Positions 8,150-17,846 of a DNA stretch of 64,000 nt are shown one piece after another. Below the pieces are notes generated by a model. It ran no database searches. It saw only the letters and a list, made by a program, of their open reading frames with translations, and had not been told where the DNA came from. Each line of letters starts with the position of its first letter. The stretch's first letter is position 1. The position numbers and the translations under genes are program-made. Source of the DNA: Spirochaetaceae bacterium (GTDB lineage: Bacteria; Spirochaetota; Spirochaetia; SZUA-6; DRHE01); assembly GCA_020353535.1 (NCBI GenBank), contig CP070696.1, positions 548,519 through 612,518 of the forward strand, read 5' to 3'.

Positions 8150-9193
8150 ATGCGGGCTTACATCTATGAGAATGACGCCAAGCTTCATCTGCGGGATCGT
8201 CCGCAACCGTCAGCCAGGCCAGGAAGCGCGATCATGCGTATCGAGGCTTGCTCGATTTGCGGAACGGACCTGAGGGCCTATCGCTATGGCAGCGTTCGTA
8301 TAAACGCCCCGCGGGTCATCGGCCATGAAGTGTGCGGGAAGCTGGTCTCGGTAGGACGAAATCTCGAGGATTTCCCGACTGGACAGCGGGTAACGGTTGC
8401 ACCCGCGATAGGCTGCGGCAGCTGCCTGCCCTGCCGGCGAGGATACAGCAACCTCTGCCAGGCGTTGAAAACCATTGGATTTCAGTTCGATGGAGGCTTT
8501 GCCCACTACATGGAAATTCCCGCCGCGGCCTTCGCCCAGGGAAACGTCAACAAAGTGCCGGAGCAGATCAGCTGCGAAGAGGCCGCCTTGGCTGAGCCGA
8601 CCGCCTGCACCCTGAACGGGCAGGAGTTCTTGCAGATCGGCTCGGAAGACGCCGTAGCCATCTTTGGTACGGGTTTCATCGGCTGCCTCCATGCCGAGCT
8701 GGCCAGGATCAAGGGAGCATCCCTCATCATTATGATCGGTACGAATAAAGAGAAAGCCGCGCAGGCCAAACGACTGATTCCGGATATCCAGCTGATCGAT
8801 CCCGCTGAAGGTAATATGGAACAGAAGATGCGGCAACTTGCAGGGAAGCGGGGAATAGATGCAGTCATCACTGCCTGTTCTTCAGGCCAAGCCCAGATCG
8901 ATGCCGTACGGATCGCCGCACCCCGAGGAAGGATCAGCCTGTTCGGTGGTCTTTCCGGCGAGTCAACAGGTCTCCTCGACAGCAACACGATTCACTACAA
9001 AGAGCTGGCTGTATACGGCGCCCACGCTTCTACCCCGGCACAGAATCGCCAGGCCCTGCAATGGATTTCACAAAACAAGCTGAATGTGAAAAAGTATGTA
9101 GATGCGATCTATACTCTGGAAGATATCGACAGAGCATTTCGGGAAGTACAGAGCAAAAATATGCTCAAGGCCATCATAAAGCCCAATGATTAG
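8150..9193 (+). CDS. Zinc-dependent medium-chain alcohol/polyol dehydrogenase
   Basis: A 347-residue MDR-family protein. Catalytic zinc ligands are visible in CSICGTDL (Cys near 38) and GHEVCGKLV (His-Glu near 61-62). The structural zinc lobe has four Cys (GCGSCLPCRRGYSNLC). The NAD-binding fold reads AVAIFGTGFIGCLHAEL. Relatives are sorbitol, threonine and galactitol dehydrogenases. It likely oxidises the polyol or sugar imported by this regulon. It starts nine bases after the MoaD-like gene, with only a weak ribosome site, so coupled translation is likely. Confidence 0.9.
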   Translation: MRAYIYENDAKLHLRDRPQPSARPGSAIMRIEACSICGTDLRAYRYGSVRINAPRVIGHEVCGKLVSVGRNLEDFPTGQRVTVAPAIGCGSCLPCRRGYSNLCQALKTIGFQFDGGFAHYMEIPAAAFAQGNVNKVPEQISCEEAALAEPTACTLNGQEFLQIGSEDAVAIFGTGFIGCLHAELARIKGASLIIMIGTNKEKAAQAKRLIPDIQLIDPAEGNMEQKMRQLAGKRGIDAVITACSSGQAQIDAVRIAAPRGRISLFGGLSGESTGLLDSNTIHYKELAVYGAHASTPAQNRQALQWISQNKLNVKKYVDAIYTLEDIDRAFREVQSKNMLKAIIKPND

Positions 9194-9217
9194 GCTGTAG
9201 TTTTGAGAGGGAGAATC

Positions 9218-10714
9218 ATGGAACAAAAGGTCATTATGGCTGTCGATCAAGGTACTACGGGAACCCGGGTAATCCTGTTCGATCACGAAGGAAACATAAT
9301 AGCAAATGCCTACCGGGAAATCGCCCAGGTCTATCCCCAGCCCGGTTGGGTGGAGCATGATCCCAAGGAGTACTGGCAGACGGTGCTGGAGTGCACGCGG
9401 GAGGTGATGGAGAAAGGTGGCCTCAAAGCGACAGAGATCGCAGCAATCGGCATTACCAATCAGAGGGAAACGACCATCCTCTGGGACAAGGACACGGGAC
9501 AGCCGTTGTACAATGCCATCGTCTGGCAGTGCCGACGCACCGCCGCAATGTGCGAAGAGCTGAAGGCGAAAGGGTTGGAACCTCTGGTGAGAGAAAGGAC
9601 AGGTCTGGTGATAGATGCCTACTTTTCGGCGACCAAGATCCGGTGGATTCTGGACAACGTCCCGGAGGCTAAGGAAAAACTGGCTCAGGGAAAGGTCTGC
9701 ATGGGGAATATCGATTCCTGGCTGATCTGGCACTTAAGTGGGGCTAAAGCTCATGTGACCGATTACTCCAATGCCTCCCGGACCATGCTTTTAAACATAC
9801 ACACCCTGAGCTGGGATGAAGATCTCTTGAAAGCGATTGGAATCCCGCGGGAGATCCTTCCTGAACTTATGCCCTCCAGTGGTATCATGGCCAGAACCGC
9901 CAAGGAAAGATTTTTCGGTGCGGAAGTACCCGTGGCGGGGGTGGCCGGAGACCAGCACGCTGCGACCTTCGGGCAGACCTGCTTCAAACCTGGCATGGCG
10001 AAAAACACCTACGGCACCGCTTTGGCCCTGATGATGAACATTGGCCAAATCCCGAAGCTGTCCCAAAATGGATTGACCACCAATCTGGGCTGGCACATTG
10101 CAGGTAAAACCGAGTACGCTCTGGAAGGAGTTGTCTTCATCGGAGGGGCGGCCGTACAGTGGTTGCGAGACGGGATCGGTATCGTCGACAGCGCTCAAGC
10201 CTGTAACGAGCTGGCAATAACCGTTCCCGATACCGGCGGCGTATATATGGTTCCGGCCTTCACCGGGCTGTGTGCTCCTTACTGGGATATGTATGCCAGA
10301 GGATTGATCATTGGCATTACCGGGGGTACGGGTCGGGAGCACATCGCCAGAGCCAGTCTGGAATCCATGGCCTACCAGACCCGGGATGTCCTGGACGCCA
10401 TGGTGGCAGATTCAGGTGAGCAGGCGGCCTCTCTCAAAGTCGATGGCGGGGCAACCCAGAGCGATTTTCTGATGCAGTTCCAAGCGGACATCTTAGGTAT
10501 CCCCGTGGAACGGCCTTCAGTCACGGAGATGGCAGCCAGAGGGGCGGCCTACCTGGCCGGTTTGGGAGTAGGCTTCTGGAAGAGCAAAGAAGAAATTGCC
10601 GAACAGTGGAAGCTGGATCGGACCTTTGAGCCGCGGATGGGCGAGGGGCAGCGGGAAAGGCTCTACGCGGGTTGGCAGAACGCCGTGGAGCGTTCCCTGG
10701 GCTGGGCTAGGTAA
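9218..10714 (+). CDS. glpK: FGGY-family glycerol-kinase-like carbohydrate kinase
   Basis: A 498-residue kinase. The start is the ATG at 9218 (MEQKVIMAVDQGTTGTRV), chosen because GAGAGGGA precedes it. The ATP-binding phosphate-1 motif DQGTTGTRVILFD, the active-site region NQRETTILWDKDTGQPLYNAIVWQCRRT, the catalytic VAGDQHAA (Asp near 245) and the adenosine motif DGGATQSDFLMQFQAD are all present and close to GlpK. In this operon it may phosphorylate a polyol other than glycerol; no glycerol facilitator or GlpD is nearby. Confidence 0.88.
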   Translation: MEQKVIMAVDQGTTGTRVILFDHEGNIIANAYREIAQVYPQPGWVEHDPKEYWQTVLECTREVMEKGGLKATEIAAIGITNQRETTILWDKDTGQPLYNAIVWQCRRTAAMCEELKAKGLEPLVRERTGLVIDAYFSATKIRWILDNVPEAKEKLAQGKVCMGNIDSWLIWHLSGAKAHVTDYSNASRTMLLNIHTLSWDEDLLKAIGIPREILPELMPSSGIMARTAKERFFGAEVPVAGVAGDQHAATFGQTCFKPGMAKNTYGTALALMMNIGQIPKLSQNGLTTNLGWHIAGKTEYALEGVVFIGGAAVQWLRDGIGIVDSAQACNELAITVPDTGGVYMVPAFTGLCAPYWDMYARGLIIGITGGTGREHIARASLESMAYQTRDVLDAMVADSGEQAASLKVDGGATQSDFLMQFQADILGIPVERPSVTEMAARGAAYLAGLGVGFWKSKEEIAEQWKLDRTFEPRMGEGQRERLYAGWQNAVERSLGWAR

Positions 10715-10723
10715 GGAGGCACA

Positions 10724-11353
10724 ATGAAAATCGCTGTCGTAAACGAAACAAGTGCGGCGGATAAAAACAAGGATATCCTGCTGGCTTTGGAGGGAAGGGG
10801 GCATGAAGTTATCAACGCCGGGATGAGCGAACGGGGTGCCCAACCGGAACTGATGTACATTCAAACGGGTCTGATCAGCGCGATCCTGCTCCACCTGAAG
10901 AGGGTTGACTTCATGGTGGGGGGTTGCGGGACGGGACAGGGATATCTGGCCTCTGTGATGCAGTATCCGGGAGTGTTCTGCGGACACATCCTGACCGCAT
11001 TGGATGCCTGGCTTTTTACTCAGATCAATGGCGGCAACTGCATCTCCCTGGCTCTGAACCAGGGCTACGGCTGGGCAGGGGATGTGAACCTGCGCTTCAT
11101 CTTCGACCGCATCCTCAGCGTGGAGCGGGGCTGTGGCTATCCGGAGCACCGTCAGGAACCTCAACGCCAGGCTCGCCTCACCTTGGAAGGTATCTCGACA
11201 CTGGTCCATAGATCATTTGCCGAGATTATTGACAATCTTCCCGACGAGGTAATCCGTCCCGCCCTGGAGTACCCGGGAATAAAAGATTTGATAGATATGG
11301 ATACGATCAGCGACGGAACTCTGAAAGCGGCGTTCCAGCGCCGCTATCTCTAA
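10724..11353 (+). CDS. RpiB/LacA/LacB-like sugar-phosphate isomerase family protein
   Basis: A 209-residue protein with the RpiB/LacAB fold signature: IAVVNETSAADKNKDILLALEGRGHEV at the N-terminus and GGCGTGQGYLASVMQYPGV, matching the family's active-site GCGTGxGxxxxANK loop near residues 66-84. It is longer than classical RpiB (~150 residues), with an added C-terminal helical part (residues 150-209). It probably isomerises the phosphorylated sugar made by the kinase just upstream. Ribosome site: AAGGAGG. Confidence 0.78.
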   Translation: MKIAVVNETSAADKNKDILLALEGRGHEVINAGMSERGAQPELMYIQTGLISAILLHLKRVDFMVGGCGTGQGYLASVMQYPGVFCGHILTALDAWLFTQINGGNCISLALNQGYGWAGDVNLRFIFDRILSVERGCGYPEHRQEPQRQARLTLEGISTLVHRSFAEIIDNLPDEVIRPALEYPGIKDLIDMDTISDGTLKAAFQRRYL

Positions 11354-11398
11354 GGTTTGGACCACCACGAACAGAACGCTAGTTCATAAATGAAGGTC

Positions 11399-12151
11399 AT
11401 GGAAAAACGATTCAATAAGAAAGTCGCTGTCATCACCGGAGCCGGTGATGGCATGGGGCGGCAGTTCGCTTTGGATCTGGCCCGGGAAGGCGCAGCTGTC
11501 GTCGTTACCGACATCGATCGAGATGCCGTGGATCGTGTGGTTGCTGAGATAGAGCATGCGGGAGGTCGAGCGCTTGGTAGTGCCTGCGACGTCTCCTCGA
11601 GGGCACAGATCGACACAGCCATCGCCCAAACCGTATCAGAATATGGCAGCGTTGACATTCTGATCAACAACGCTGGATTGCTCGTACCCGGTACCATCGA
11701 AGAGACCAGTGATGAACTCATCGACAGAACGCTTGATATAAATGTTAAAGGCATTCTGTACGCCATTCGCAGAGTAACACCCCTCATGAAAGCAAAGAGA
11801 TACGGTCGAATCGTTAATATCGCCTCAATTACGGGAAAACGGGGAGATAATTCTACGGTTTTTGTGTACGGAGCTTCGAAGGGAGCCGTCATCAGCTTGA
11901 CCCGCTCCGCAGCCCGTGAGTTGGGACCTTTCGGGATCACCTGCAACGCAGTAGCGCCCCATGCTATCATGACCCGGATGATGCGCTACTGGGACGATGC
12001 CAAAAAAGAGTCTGCAGCAGCCCAGATTCCCGTACGCAGACTGGGTACAACGCAGGATGTCTCACGGTTGGTGTTGTTCTTAGCCTCCGATGAATCCTCT
12101 TTCATCACTGGTGAGACAGTCAACATCAACGGAGGATACTATATGGATTGA
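11399..12151 (+). CDS. Short-chain dehydrogenase/reductase (SDR)
   Basis: A 250-residue classical SDR. Cofactor site VITGAGDGMGRQFALDLA; NNAG motif INNAGLLVPG; catalytic Ser in NIASITG and YxxxK in VYGASKGAV (Tyr-Ala-x-x-Lys pattern near residue 156); C-terminal ETVNINGGYYMD. Two ATGs compete: 11390 and 11399; the second has AAGG just upstream and is used here. It is likely a sugar or polyol dehydrogenase of the same catabolic route. Confidence 0.9.
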   Translation: MEKRFNKKVAVITGAGDGMGRQFALDLAREGAAVVVTDIDRDAVDRVVAEIEHAGGRALGSACDVSSRAQIDTAIAQTVSEYGSVDILINNAGLLVPGTIEETSDELIDRTLDINVKGILYAIRRVTPLMKAKRYGRIVNIASITGKRGDNSTVFVYGASKGAVISLTRSAARELGPFGITCNAVAPHAIMTRMMRYWDDAKKESAAAQIPVRRLGTTQDVSRLVLFLASDESSFITGETVNINGGYYMD

Positions 12152-12215
12152 ACGGGATTAGCAGCTGCTATGACTCAGCATCAATACTATAACCTACACG
12201 ACGAGGGGGAAGTAG

Positions 12216-13613
12216 ATGATCGAGATCAGGAAACCTAAGATCGGCTTTCTAGGCATCATGCACGGTTTGTATGATGAAAAACAGCCGGAGATTACGGCAA
12301 GCCAGGAGAAGTGGGCCAAAGCGGTGGTCTCCCGTTTGTCAGATATCGCCGATATCGATTTCCCAAAGGCCGCAAAAAGCAGAGCCGATATCGAAGCGAT
12401 TACTGGTGAGTTCAATCGTTCCGCATACGACGGCATTGTAATCGTCATGCTTCTGTACAGCCCGGGATTCAGATTGGTACGCGCTCTGGAGGAAAATAAT
12501 CTTCCCATCATGCTGGCCAATATCCAACCGCTGCCGACTGTAACCAATGACTGGGATTGGAGCCGATTGACTACAAATCAGGGGATTCACGGAGCTCAGG
12601 ATACCGCCAACATGATCTTGCAGGCGGGTATTATGCCGACCATCATTACCGAGGATTGGCAGAGTGCAAGCTTCCACAACTTCTTCGAAGACTGGGCCCG
12701 GGCCGCTCGGACCATTTCGGTTCTGAAAAAGATGCGTCTCGCTGTCTTCGAGAGAATGAAAGGAATGGGCGACATTGTCGGGGACGAGGGAGTTCTTCTT
12801 AGAACCATTGGACCGGAGATAAATCATGAGGGTCTTGGACAGATCTACGAGTCCATGCAAACCGTGACAGACAATGAAATCAAGACTCAGATTGCGCAAG
12901 ATCGACAGAATTTCGAAATCGATTCGAACCTTCCGGAAAAAAATCACAGATATGCGGTGACGTTGCAACTCGGCTTTGAAAAGTTCCTCCAACAACGGCA
13001 GTACGATGGTTTTTCTGTCAACTTCGACGCGTTCAAGGAGGATGGCAGATTCGAGCAGATCCATATGCTGGCTGCATCAAATCTCATGGCCAAGGGTTAT
13101 GCATATTCCAACGAAGGAGATGTTCATACGGCCACCCTGGTGGGGGCAACGCATGCCCTCGTCGGTGACGGCCATTTCACTGAGATGTACTCGCTGGACT
13201 TCGAAAAGGACTCGGCTCTGATGAGTCACATGGGAGAGGGCAACTGGAAGATAGCCAGAAAAGATCGGCCCATCAAACTGATCGACCGGGAGTTGGAAAT
13301 CGGCAACCTGTCCAATCCACCTACCGTCGTTTTTTCGGCACAACCCGGCCCGGCGACGATCGTATCTCTGGTTTCTCTTGCGGGACGGGGCTACAGGCTG
13401 GTCGTGTCTGAAGGAGAGATCCTGGATACGCCGGTGCTTCCTGAGGTTCCGATGCCCTATTTTCACCTCCGACCTAAGACCGGAATAAAAAAGGCCATGG
13501 ATGACTGGCTGCTTGCCGGCGGCACCCACCACCAGACTCTCAATCTTGGTCATCACTCCAGACGGTGGCAGATGCTAGCCGGCATGCTTGGTATCGAATT
13601 TATGGAGGTATAA
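12216..13613 (+). CDS. L-arabinose/L-fucose isomerase family protein
   Basis: A 465-residue protein with the architecture of the AraA/FucI isomerase superfamily: N-terminal IGFLGIMHGLYDE, a domain ending FPKAAKSRADIEAI and DGIVIVMLLYSPG, a central GFEKFLQQRQYDGFSVNFDAF region, the metal-site region YSNEGDVHTATLVGATHALVGD (Glu-Gly-Asp), FTEMYSLDF with another Glu, and HHQTLNLGHHSRRW with the C-terminal metal-ligand His. It interconverts an aldose and a ketose; which pair is unknown. A strong ribosome site (GAGGGGGA) precedes the ATG. Confidence 0.85.
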   Translation: MIEIRKPKIGFLGIMHGLYDEKQPEITASQEKWAKAVVSRLSDIADIDFPKAAKSRADIEAITGEFNRSAYDGIVIVMLLYSPGFRLVRALEENNLPIMLANIQPLPTVTNDWDWSRLTTNQGIHGAQDTANMILQAGIMPTIITEDWQSASFHNFFEDWARAARTISVLKKMRLAVFERMKGMGDIVGDEGVLLRTIGPEINHEGLGQIYESMQTVTDNEIKTQIAQDRQNFEIDSNLPEKNHRYAVTLQLGFEKFLQQRQYDGFSVNFDAFKEDGRFEQIHMLAASNLMAKGYAYSNEGDVHTATLVGATHALVGDGHFTEMYSLDFEKDSALMSHMGEGNWKIARKDRPIKLIDRELEIGNLSNPPTVVFSAQPGPATIVSLVSLAGRGYRLVVSEGEILDTPVLPEVPMPYFHLRPKTGIKKAMDDWLLAGGTHHQTLNLGHHSRRWQMLAGMLGIEFMEV

Positions 13614-13626
13614 GGATAAATAAAAT

Positions 13627-14694
13627 ATGAAGCGGCTGATTGGCATTGGAGCTGTCCTGATCACGGCCATGCTGATCACGACAATACTGGACAGTAACTT
13701 CATCAATCCCTACAACATTAAAAACATATTGCGTTGGACCGGACTGTTTGGAATTCTGAGCGTCGGTGTGTCCTTTGTCATCATGACCGGAGGAATCGAT
13801 CTATCGGTAGGTTCGATCGTGGGCTTGATCGGCGGTCTATCCGCCAATCTCATTCGCATGAAGGAAATGTCCATTTTCTCGACTCTGATAATCTGTTTCG
13901 GACTTGCCGCCCTGATGGGTCTTCTTCACGGGGTCCTGGTGACTAAAATCAAGGTACAGCCCTTTGTGGTTACCCTGTGCGGGCTTTTTATTTATAGGGG
14001 ACTGGCCCGTTTCATTTTACAGGATGTGACTCAGGGGTATGGAAACGCCTTTCGAGCTCTTAAGTTTCTGGCTCACGGCCGAATCCCCTCCGCACTGTGG
14101 CCACTCAACCAGGCACCTCAGTTCGTCCAGGAATGGTCATTGCCCATGCCCTTTGTGATCCTCTTAGTCGTAGGTATACTTCTGGGTGTTTTCTTGAATT
14201 ACACGGTTTTCGGCCGTTACATCCAAGCGATCGGTAGCAACGAAACGGCTGTTCGTTTCAGCGGGATAAATACAGACTGCATGAAAATTATTGCCTACAT
14301 TATTTCCGCAACCTGCGCCTGCTTTGCTGGAATCCTCTTCTCCCTGGACCTCAATACGGTCCAGCCATCTACTGCGGGAAACATGTACGAGCTGTACGCT
14401 ATCGCCGGTTGCGTTGTCGGCGGAGTGAGCCTCAGAGGCGGAGAAGGGGGCATCAGTGGAGTTATCATCGGCACGGCAATTGTGCGGGTTCTCTACAACG
14501 CGATCAATATTCTGGGTATCTCCACAACCTTGGAGTTCACAATCATCGGCTCGGTTATTTTGATCGGGGCCAGCACCGAGGAGGTGATAAAATCCTTCAG
14601 CGCCAAACGGCGCCTGGAAGAGGCCCTGAGCCAAGACCGACATCCCACTACCCGTTCGCAGGCAAGACGACCTATTCCTCGCTCGGGTGTCTAG
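13627..14694 (+). CDS. RbsC-type ABC sugar permease without its own ATPase (orphan paralogue)
   Basis: A 355-residue membrane protein with the RbsC signature MTGGIDLSVGSIVGL and about eight to ten hydrophobic segments. It is strikingly similar to the permease at 20826: long blocks such as NPYNxKNILRWTGLFG, AGILFSLDLNTVQPS and AGNMYELYAIAGCVVGGVSL are shared, so the two arose by duplication. It is the last gene of the sigma-54 operon and has neither binding protein nor ATPase beside it. Its 3' end overlaps the convergent gene for the ABC-histidine-kinase fusion by 23 bases. It may form a mixed transporter with the products of 18060-21878 or serve as the membrane dock of the kinase. Confidence 0.88.
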   Translation: MKRLIGIGAVLITAMLITTILDSNFINPYNIKNILRWTGLFGILSVGVSFVIMTGGIDLSVGSIVGLIGGLSANLIRMKEMSIFSTLIICFGLAALMGLLHGVLVTKIKVQPFVVTLCGLFIYRGLARFILQDVTQGYGNAFRALKFLAHGRIPSALWPLNQAPQFVQEWSLPMPFVILLVVGILLGVFLNYTVFGRYIQAIGSNETAVRFSGINTDCMKIIAYIISATCACFAGILFSLDLNTVQPSTAGNMYELYAIAGCVVGGVSLRGGEGGISGVIIGTAIVRVLYNAINILGISTTLEFTIIGSVILIGASTEEVIKSFSAKRRLEEALSQDRHPTTRSQARRPIPRSGV

Positions 14695-16528
14695 GAATCC
14701 GGATAATAAACTCACACCCAGAGCCGCTAAGGTTCCCTACAGTAATGGTACCGTTATACTTCTTTACGATTCCGTAACTAACCGAAAGCCCCAGTCCCAG
14801 ATTTCCGAACTTTTCTTTCTTGGTGGAGTAGAACGGTAGGAAGACATCGTGAATATTCCGCTTTTTTATCCCACAACCGGTATCCTGGAACTTGATTTCC
14901 ACGTACGGAGATTCGCCTGTTTTCTTATCTGCTACCTTTACGATCAGCTTTCCACCGTCAGGCATGGCTTCAAAACTGTTCTTCATCAGGTTCAAGATCA
15001 CCTGCTTGATTTCGGTCTTGTTGATACGAAAGTAAATGGGTTCTTCATTCGTCTGGAAGCAGATATCAATGCTCTTATACTCGGCATTGTGTCGAACCAG
15101 TCTGATGATGCTGGTGATCAGCTCGTTGAGATTGACCCTTTCCATCTGGTTTCTGCTGCTATCGGAAAAGGAGATCAAGTTACTCACGATTTGGGTGATT
15201 GACTGTATCTCCTCTTCCAAATTATTAACCGTATGGGCGACTTCCGAATCACTTGAGTTGAACTTCAGATAACGGATGTAGTTGTAGATGATCTCCAATG
15301 GGTTATTGATTTCATGGGCTACACCTGCGGAAAGCAAACCGATCGAGGCCAACTTTTCGGAAACGATGACCTGCTCTCTGAGCTTCTCTCTCTCGGTAAC
15401 ATCTTCGATAATGATATAATCGCCGATCCGAAAGGTTTCGTCGTAGATCGGGTGGATCTTGATATTAGTAATCGACTCTGTACTGTTGTGACTGACGGGG
15501 ATGTTGTAGAAGTTATCGCCGTTTTGATTGGCCAGTCCCTTCGCTATCAAGCGATAAGCATCTGTATTTCCTTTTGCCAAGAGTTTTTTCACAGGCATGT
15601 TGAGATAGGTAGACTCATCAATTCCAAAGTACTGTCTGGCGTATTCATTGATGAGCTTGATACTGCCGTCACGATCCACCACGATCAGATTAACCGGTAA
15701 GTTTTTTAAAACCGCCTCGTTGTATTTCAGCAGGTTGTAGAACTCCTTATTGGCGTTCTCAACCGCACTGGTGTTGCTTATCTGTGTATAGGCCAGCTTG
15801 ATGAGGTTGATTTTGTCGATGTTCCTAACTGAATCGGTAATCAGGATCTCCCCATTTTTGATTATGGAGACCTTATCTGCGAAAGTGTAGATATCATCGA
15901 TCCGGTGAGTTACAAATATAATCGACATGCCCTCTCTTTTAAGCTCCTTTAGAATCTGGATCATTCGATTCAGGTTGGGAGCTGTCAGCTTTTGCAGGGC
16001 TTCATCCAGGATCAACAGTTTCGGTTGTTTGTAGAGATGCTTCAGGATATCCACCAACACTCGGTCGGATAGTTTCAGGTTTTTTATAAATGCACTCGGA
16101 TTTACCGGGAAATCGTGTTTTTTACAGAACAGCGCAGCCTGCTCGAGGTTGTTCTTGCGACTAACAAAAGGATGCGTGGATAAACCACGATTGTCGAGAA
16201 AAATGTTTTCGGCGACCGTGAAGTTCTCCACGAGGGGATTTTGCTGGCTGACCAACTCGATACCTCGATTCATGGCTCTGCGCTGCGACCAGGAATCCAG
16301 CTCTCGGTCGTTGAACACAAAGCTTCCCGAATGAGGTTTTAGGAATCCGCAGATAATCATACACAGAGAGGTTTTCCCGGCTCCGTGCTCACCCACGATA
16401 GCGTGAACTTCTGACTCGTGGATTGTAAGGTTGATGTCTTTAAGAACTCTCAAGGAATCGTAATAAAAATTGATATTCTTCAATTCGAGCAGCGATCTGC
16501 TTGTAACTTCAGGAAGTTGAGATCTCAT
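14672..16528 (-). CDS. ABC ATPase-PAS-histidine kinase fusion (transport-linked sensor kinase)
   Basis: A 618-residue soluble protein. Residues 13-250 form an RbsA-like ABC ATPase domain: Walker A GEHGAGKTS (46-54), Q-loop SQQNP (94-98), Walker B LLILDE (171-176), H-loop THR (His 208). The LSGGQ signature is degenerate (KLSDRVLVDI, 152-161) and DEPT is DEAL. A PAS domain follows (about 270-380), then the kinase core with H-box AGVAHEINNP (His 405), N-box LNLMKNSFEAM, DTGCGI and GLGLS boxes. No membrane segment is visible, so sensing must go through a partner. Its reading frame overlaps the response regulator by 20 bases. Inference: the ABC domain docks on an RbsC-like permease and reports transport state to the kinase. 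Confidence 0.9.
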   Translation of the reverse strand: MRSQLPEVTSRSLLELKNINFYYDSLRVLKDINLTIHESEVHAIVGEHGAGKTSLCMIICGFLKPHSGSFVFNDRELDSWSQRRAMNRGIELVSQQNPLVENFTVAENIFLDNRGLSTHPFVSRKNNLEQAALFCKKHDFPVNPSAFIKNLKLSDRVLVDILKHLYKQPKLLILDEALQKLTAPNLNRMIQILKELKREGMSIIFVTHRIDDIYTFADKVSIIKNGEILITDSVRNIDKINLIKLAYTQISNTSAVENANKEFYNLLKYNEAVLKNLPVNLIVVDRDGSIKLINEYARQYFGIDESTYLNMPVKKLLAKGNTDAYRLIAKGLANQNGDNFYNIPVSHNSTESITNIKIHPIYDETFRIGDYIIIEDVTEREKLREQVIVSEKLASIGLLSAGVAHEINNPLEIIYNYIRYLKFNSSDSEVAHTVNNLEEEIQSITQIVSNLISFSDSSRNQMERVNLNELITSIIRLVRHNAEYKSIDICFQTNEEPIYFRINKTEIKQVILNLMKNSFEAMPDGGKLIVKVADKKTGESPYVEIKFQDTGCGIKKRNIHDVFLPFYSTKKEKFGNLGLGLSVSYGIVKKYNGTITVGNLSGSGCEFIIRIPRHPSEE

Positions 16529-17843
16529 ATTTCTCTATTTTGTTATACAGGGTTTTCCTGCTGATTTTAAGCAGTTCCGCCGTTCGCTTTTTGTTATTAC
16601 CGGATTTTCGAAGGGTGCTGAGGATGAGCTCTTTTTCCATTTTTTCACGTATATTTTCTGTAGTTTCCGTCGGCTGGTATTCGACGAATCCTGGAGGCAG
16701 ATCGCTGAGGTTAATGCACTCGTCAAGGGCGATAGCCGCAGCGTAGTGGAGAGTGTTTTTCATCTCCCGTATATTCCCGGGCCAATCGTAATCGAACAAA
16801 ACCTGCATGACCCGATCGCTCACGACTTTGGGCTTCTGAGAGTTTCCGCATTGAAATTCCTGTAAGAAATGCGAAACCAGCAGAGGAATATCATTTTTTC
16901 TCTCTCGCAAGGGTGGGACGGCAAGGGTAGCCGCGTTCAGTCTGTAGAACAGATCTTCACGGAAACTCTTTTCACGCATCAGTTTATCAAGATTTTTATT
17001 GGTGGCGGCTATAAAGCGCACATTCACTTTTATATTGTTCTTTCCCCCGAGTCTTCGGATCTCTTTGTCTTGAAGGGTGCGGAGAATTTTGGACTGAATT
17101 GATAGAGGCATGTCACCAATCTCATCGAGAAACAGTGTGCCCCCGTCAGACCTTTCGAACACACCCTTAAAAGTGGCGTCCGCTCCGGTGTATGCTCCAC
17201 GATCATGTCCAAAAAGTTCGTTATCCAAAAGCGACTCCGCAAAGGCGGAACAGTTAATCTTCACGATCGGATTACAGGGCTGAACGGAATAGGAATGGAT
17301 GAAATCCGCTAAAAGCTCTTTACCAGTTCCACTTTCTCCATAAATCAATACGGGCAAATCGGTAGCGGCCAGCTGTTTCGCCTTCCGGCACAATTCGAGC
17401 ATTGTTTTGTTCTTGGTAATAAGCCGGGTAGAAAAATCGGATAGCATGTTTCGGAACTTCAGATTTTCTTCCTGCAGTTCCTTCAAGCGTACGGCGTTCT
17501 CCACTACCTTGACCAGCCTGTCGAAATTAATCGGTTTCTGCAGGTAATCGTACGCACCTATCTTTATCGATTCCACTGCAGTCTCAATAGTGGCAAAGGC
17601 AGTAATCATGATAACGGGGATGCTGGCGTTCAAACCAACGAAGGACTTTAATATATCGATCCCGTTCTCATCACCCAATTTAATATCCAGAATCACAGCA
17701 CTGAGGGATTCATTTAAGAATTTACTAATAGCTTCGCTACCATTAGTGGCGTATTTGCAAGTATATCCGAGTTGCTTGAAGTTCTGACCCAGGCTCTCAC
17801 AAACACGGATCTTGTCATCGACGATTAGGATCTCTCGGTTCAT
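16509..17843 (-). CDS. NtrC-type sigma-54-dependent response regulator
   Basis: A 444-residue activator. The receiver domain (1-120) has Asp9/Asp10, the phospho-acceptor Asp53 ([11 protein letters not shown]), Thr81 and Lys103. The AAA+ domain has Walker A GESGTGKE (169-176), the sigma-54 contact loop GAYTGA (216-221) and Walker B FLDEIGDM. The C-terminal Fis-type helix-turn-helix reads [21 protein letters not shown]. It forms a two-gene operon with the ABC-histidine kinase. Its own start region carries one of the TGT-N11-ACA sites, overlapping its weak ribosome site (AAGGTT), which suggests autorepression. Likely targets are the sigma-54 promoters at 6920 and 17979. Confidence 0.95.
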   Translation of the reverse strand: MNREILIVDDKIRVCESLGQNFKQLGYTCKYATNGSEAISKFLNESLSAVILDIKLGDENGIDILKSFVGLNASIPVIMITAFATIETAVESIKIGAYDYLQKPINFDRLVKVVENAVRLKELQEENLKFRNMLSDFSTRLITKNKTMLELCRKAKQLAATDLPVLIYGESGTGKELLADFIHSYSVQPCNPIVKINCSAFAESLLDNELFGHDRGAYTGADATFKGVFERSDGGTLFLDEIGDMPLSIQSKILRTLQDKEIRRLGGKNNIKVNVRFIAATNKNLDKLMREKSFREDLFYRLNAATLAVPPLRERKNDIPLLVSHFLQEFQCGNSQKPKVVSDRVMQVLFDYDWPGNIREMKNTLHYAAAIALDECINLSDLPPGFVEYQPTETTENIREKMEKELILSTLRKSGNNKKRTAELLKISRKTLYNKIEKYEISTS

Positions 17844-17846
17844 TTA

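Noticed and set aside
14672..16528. The fused ABC domain as an ordinary transport ATPase
   Set aside because: It has a single ABC domain, no LSGGQ signature, DEAL instead of DEPT, and a complete RbsA is encoded nearby.
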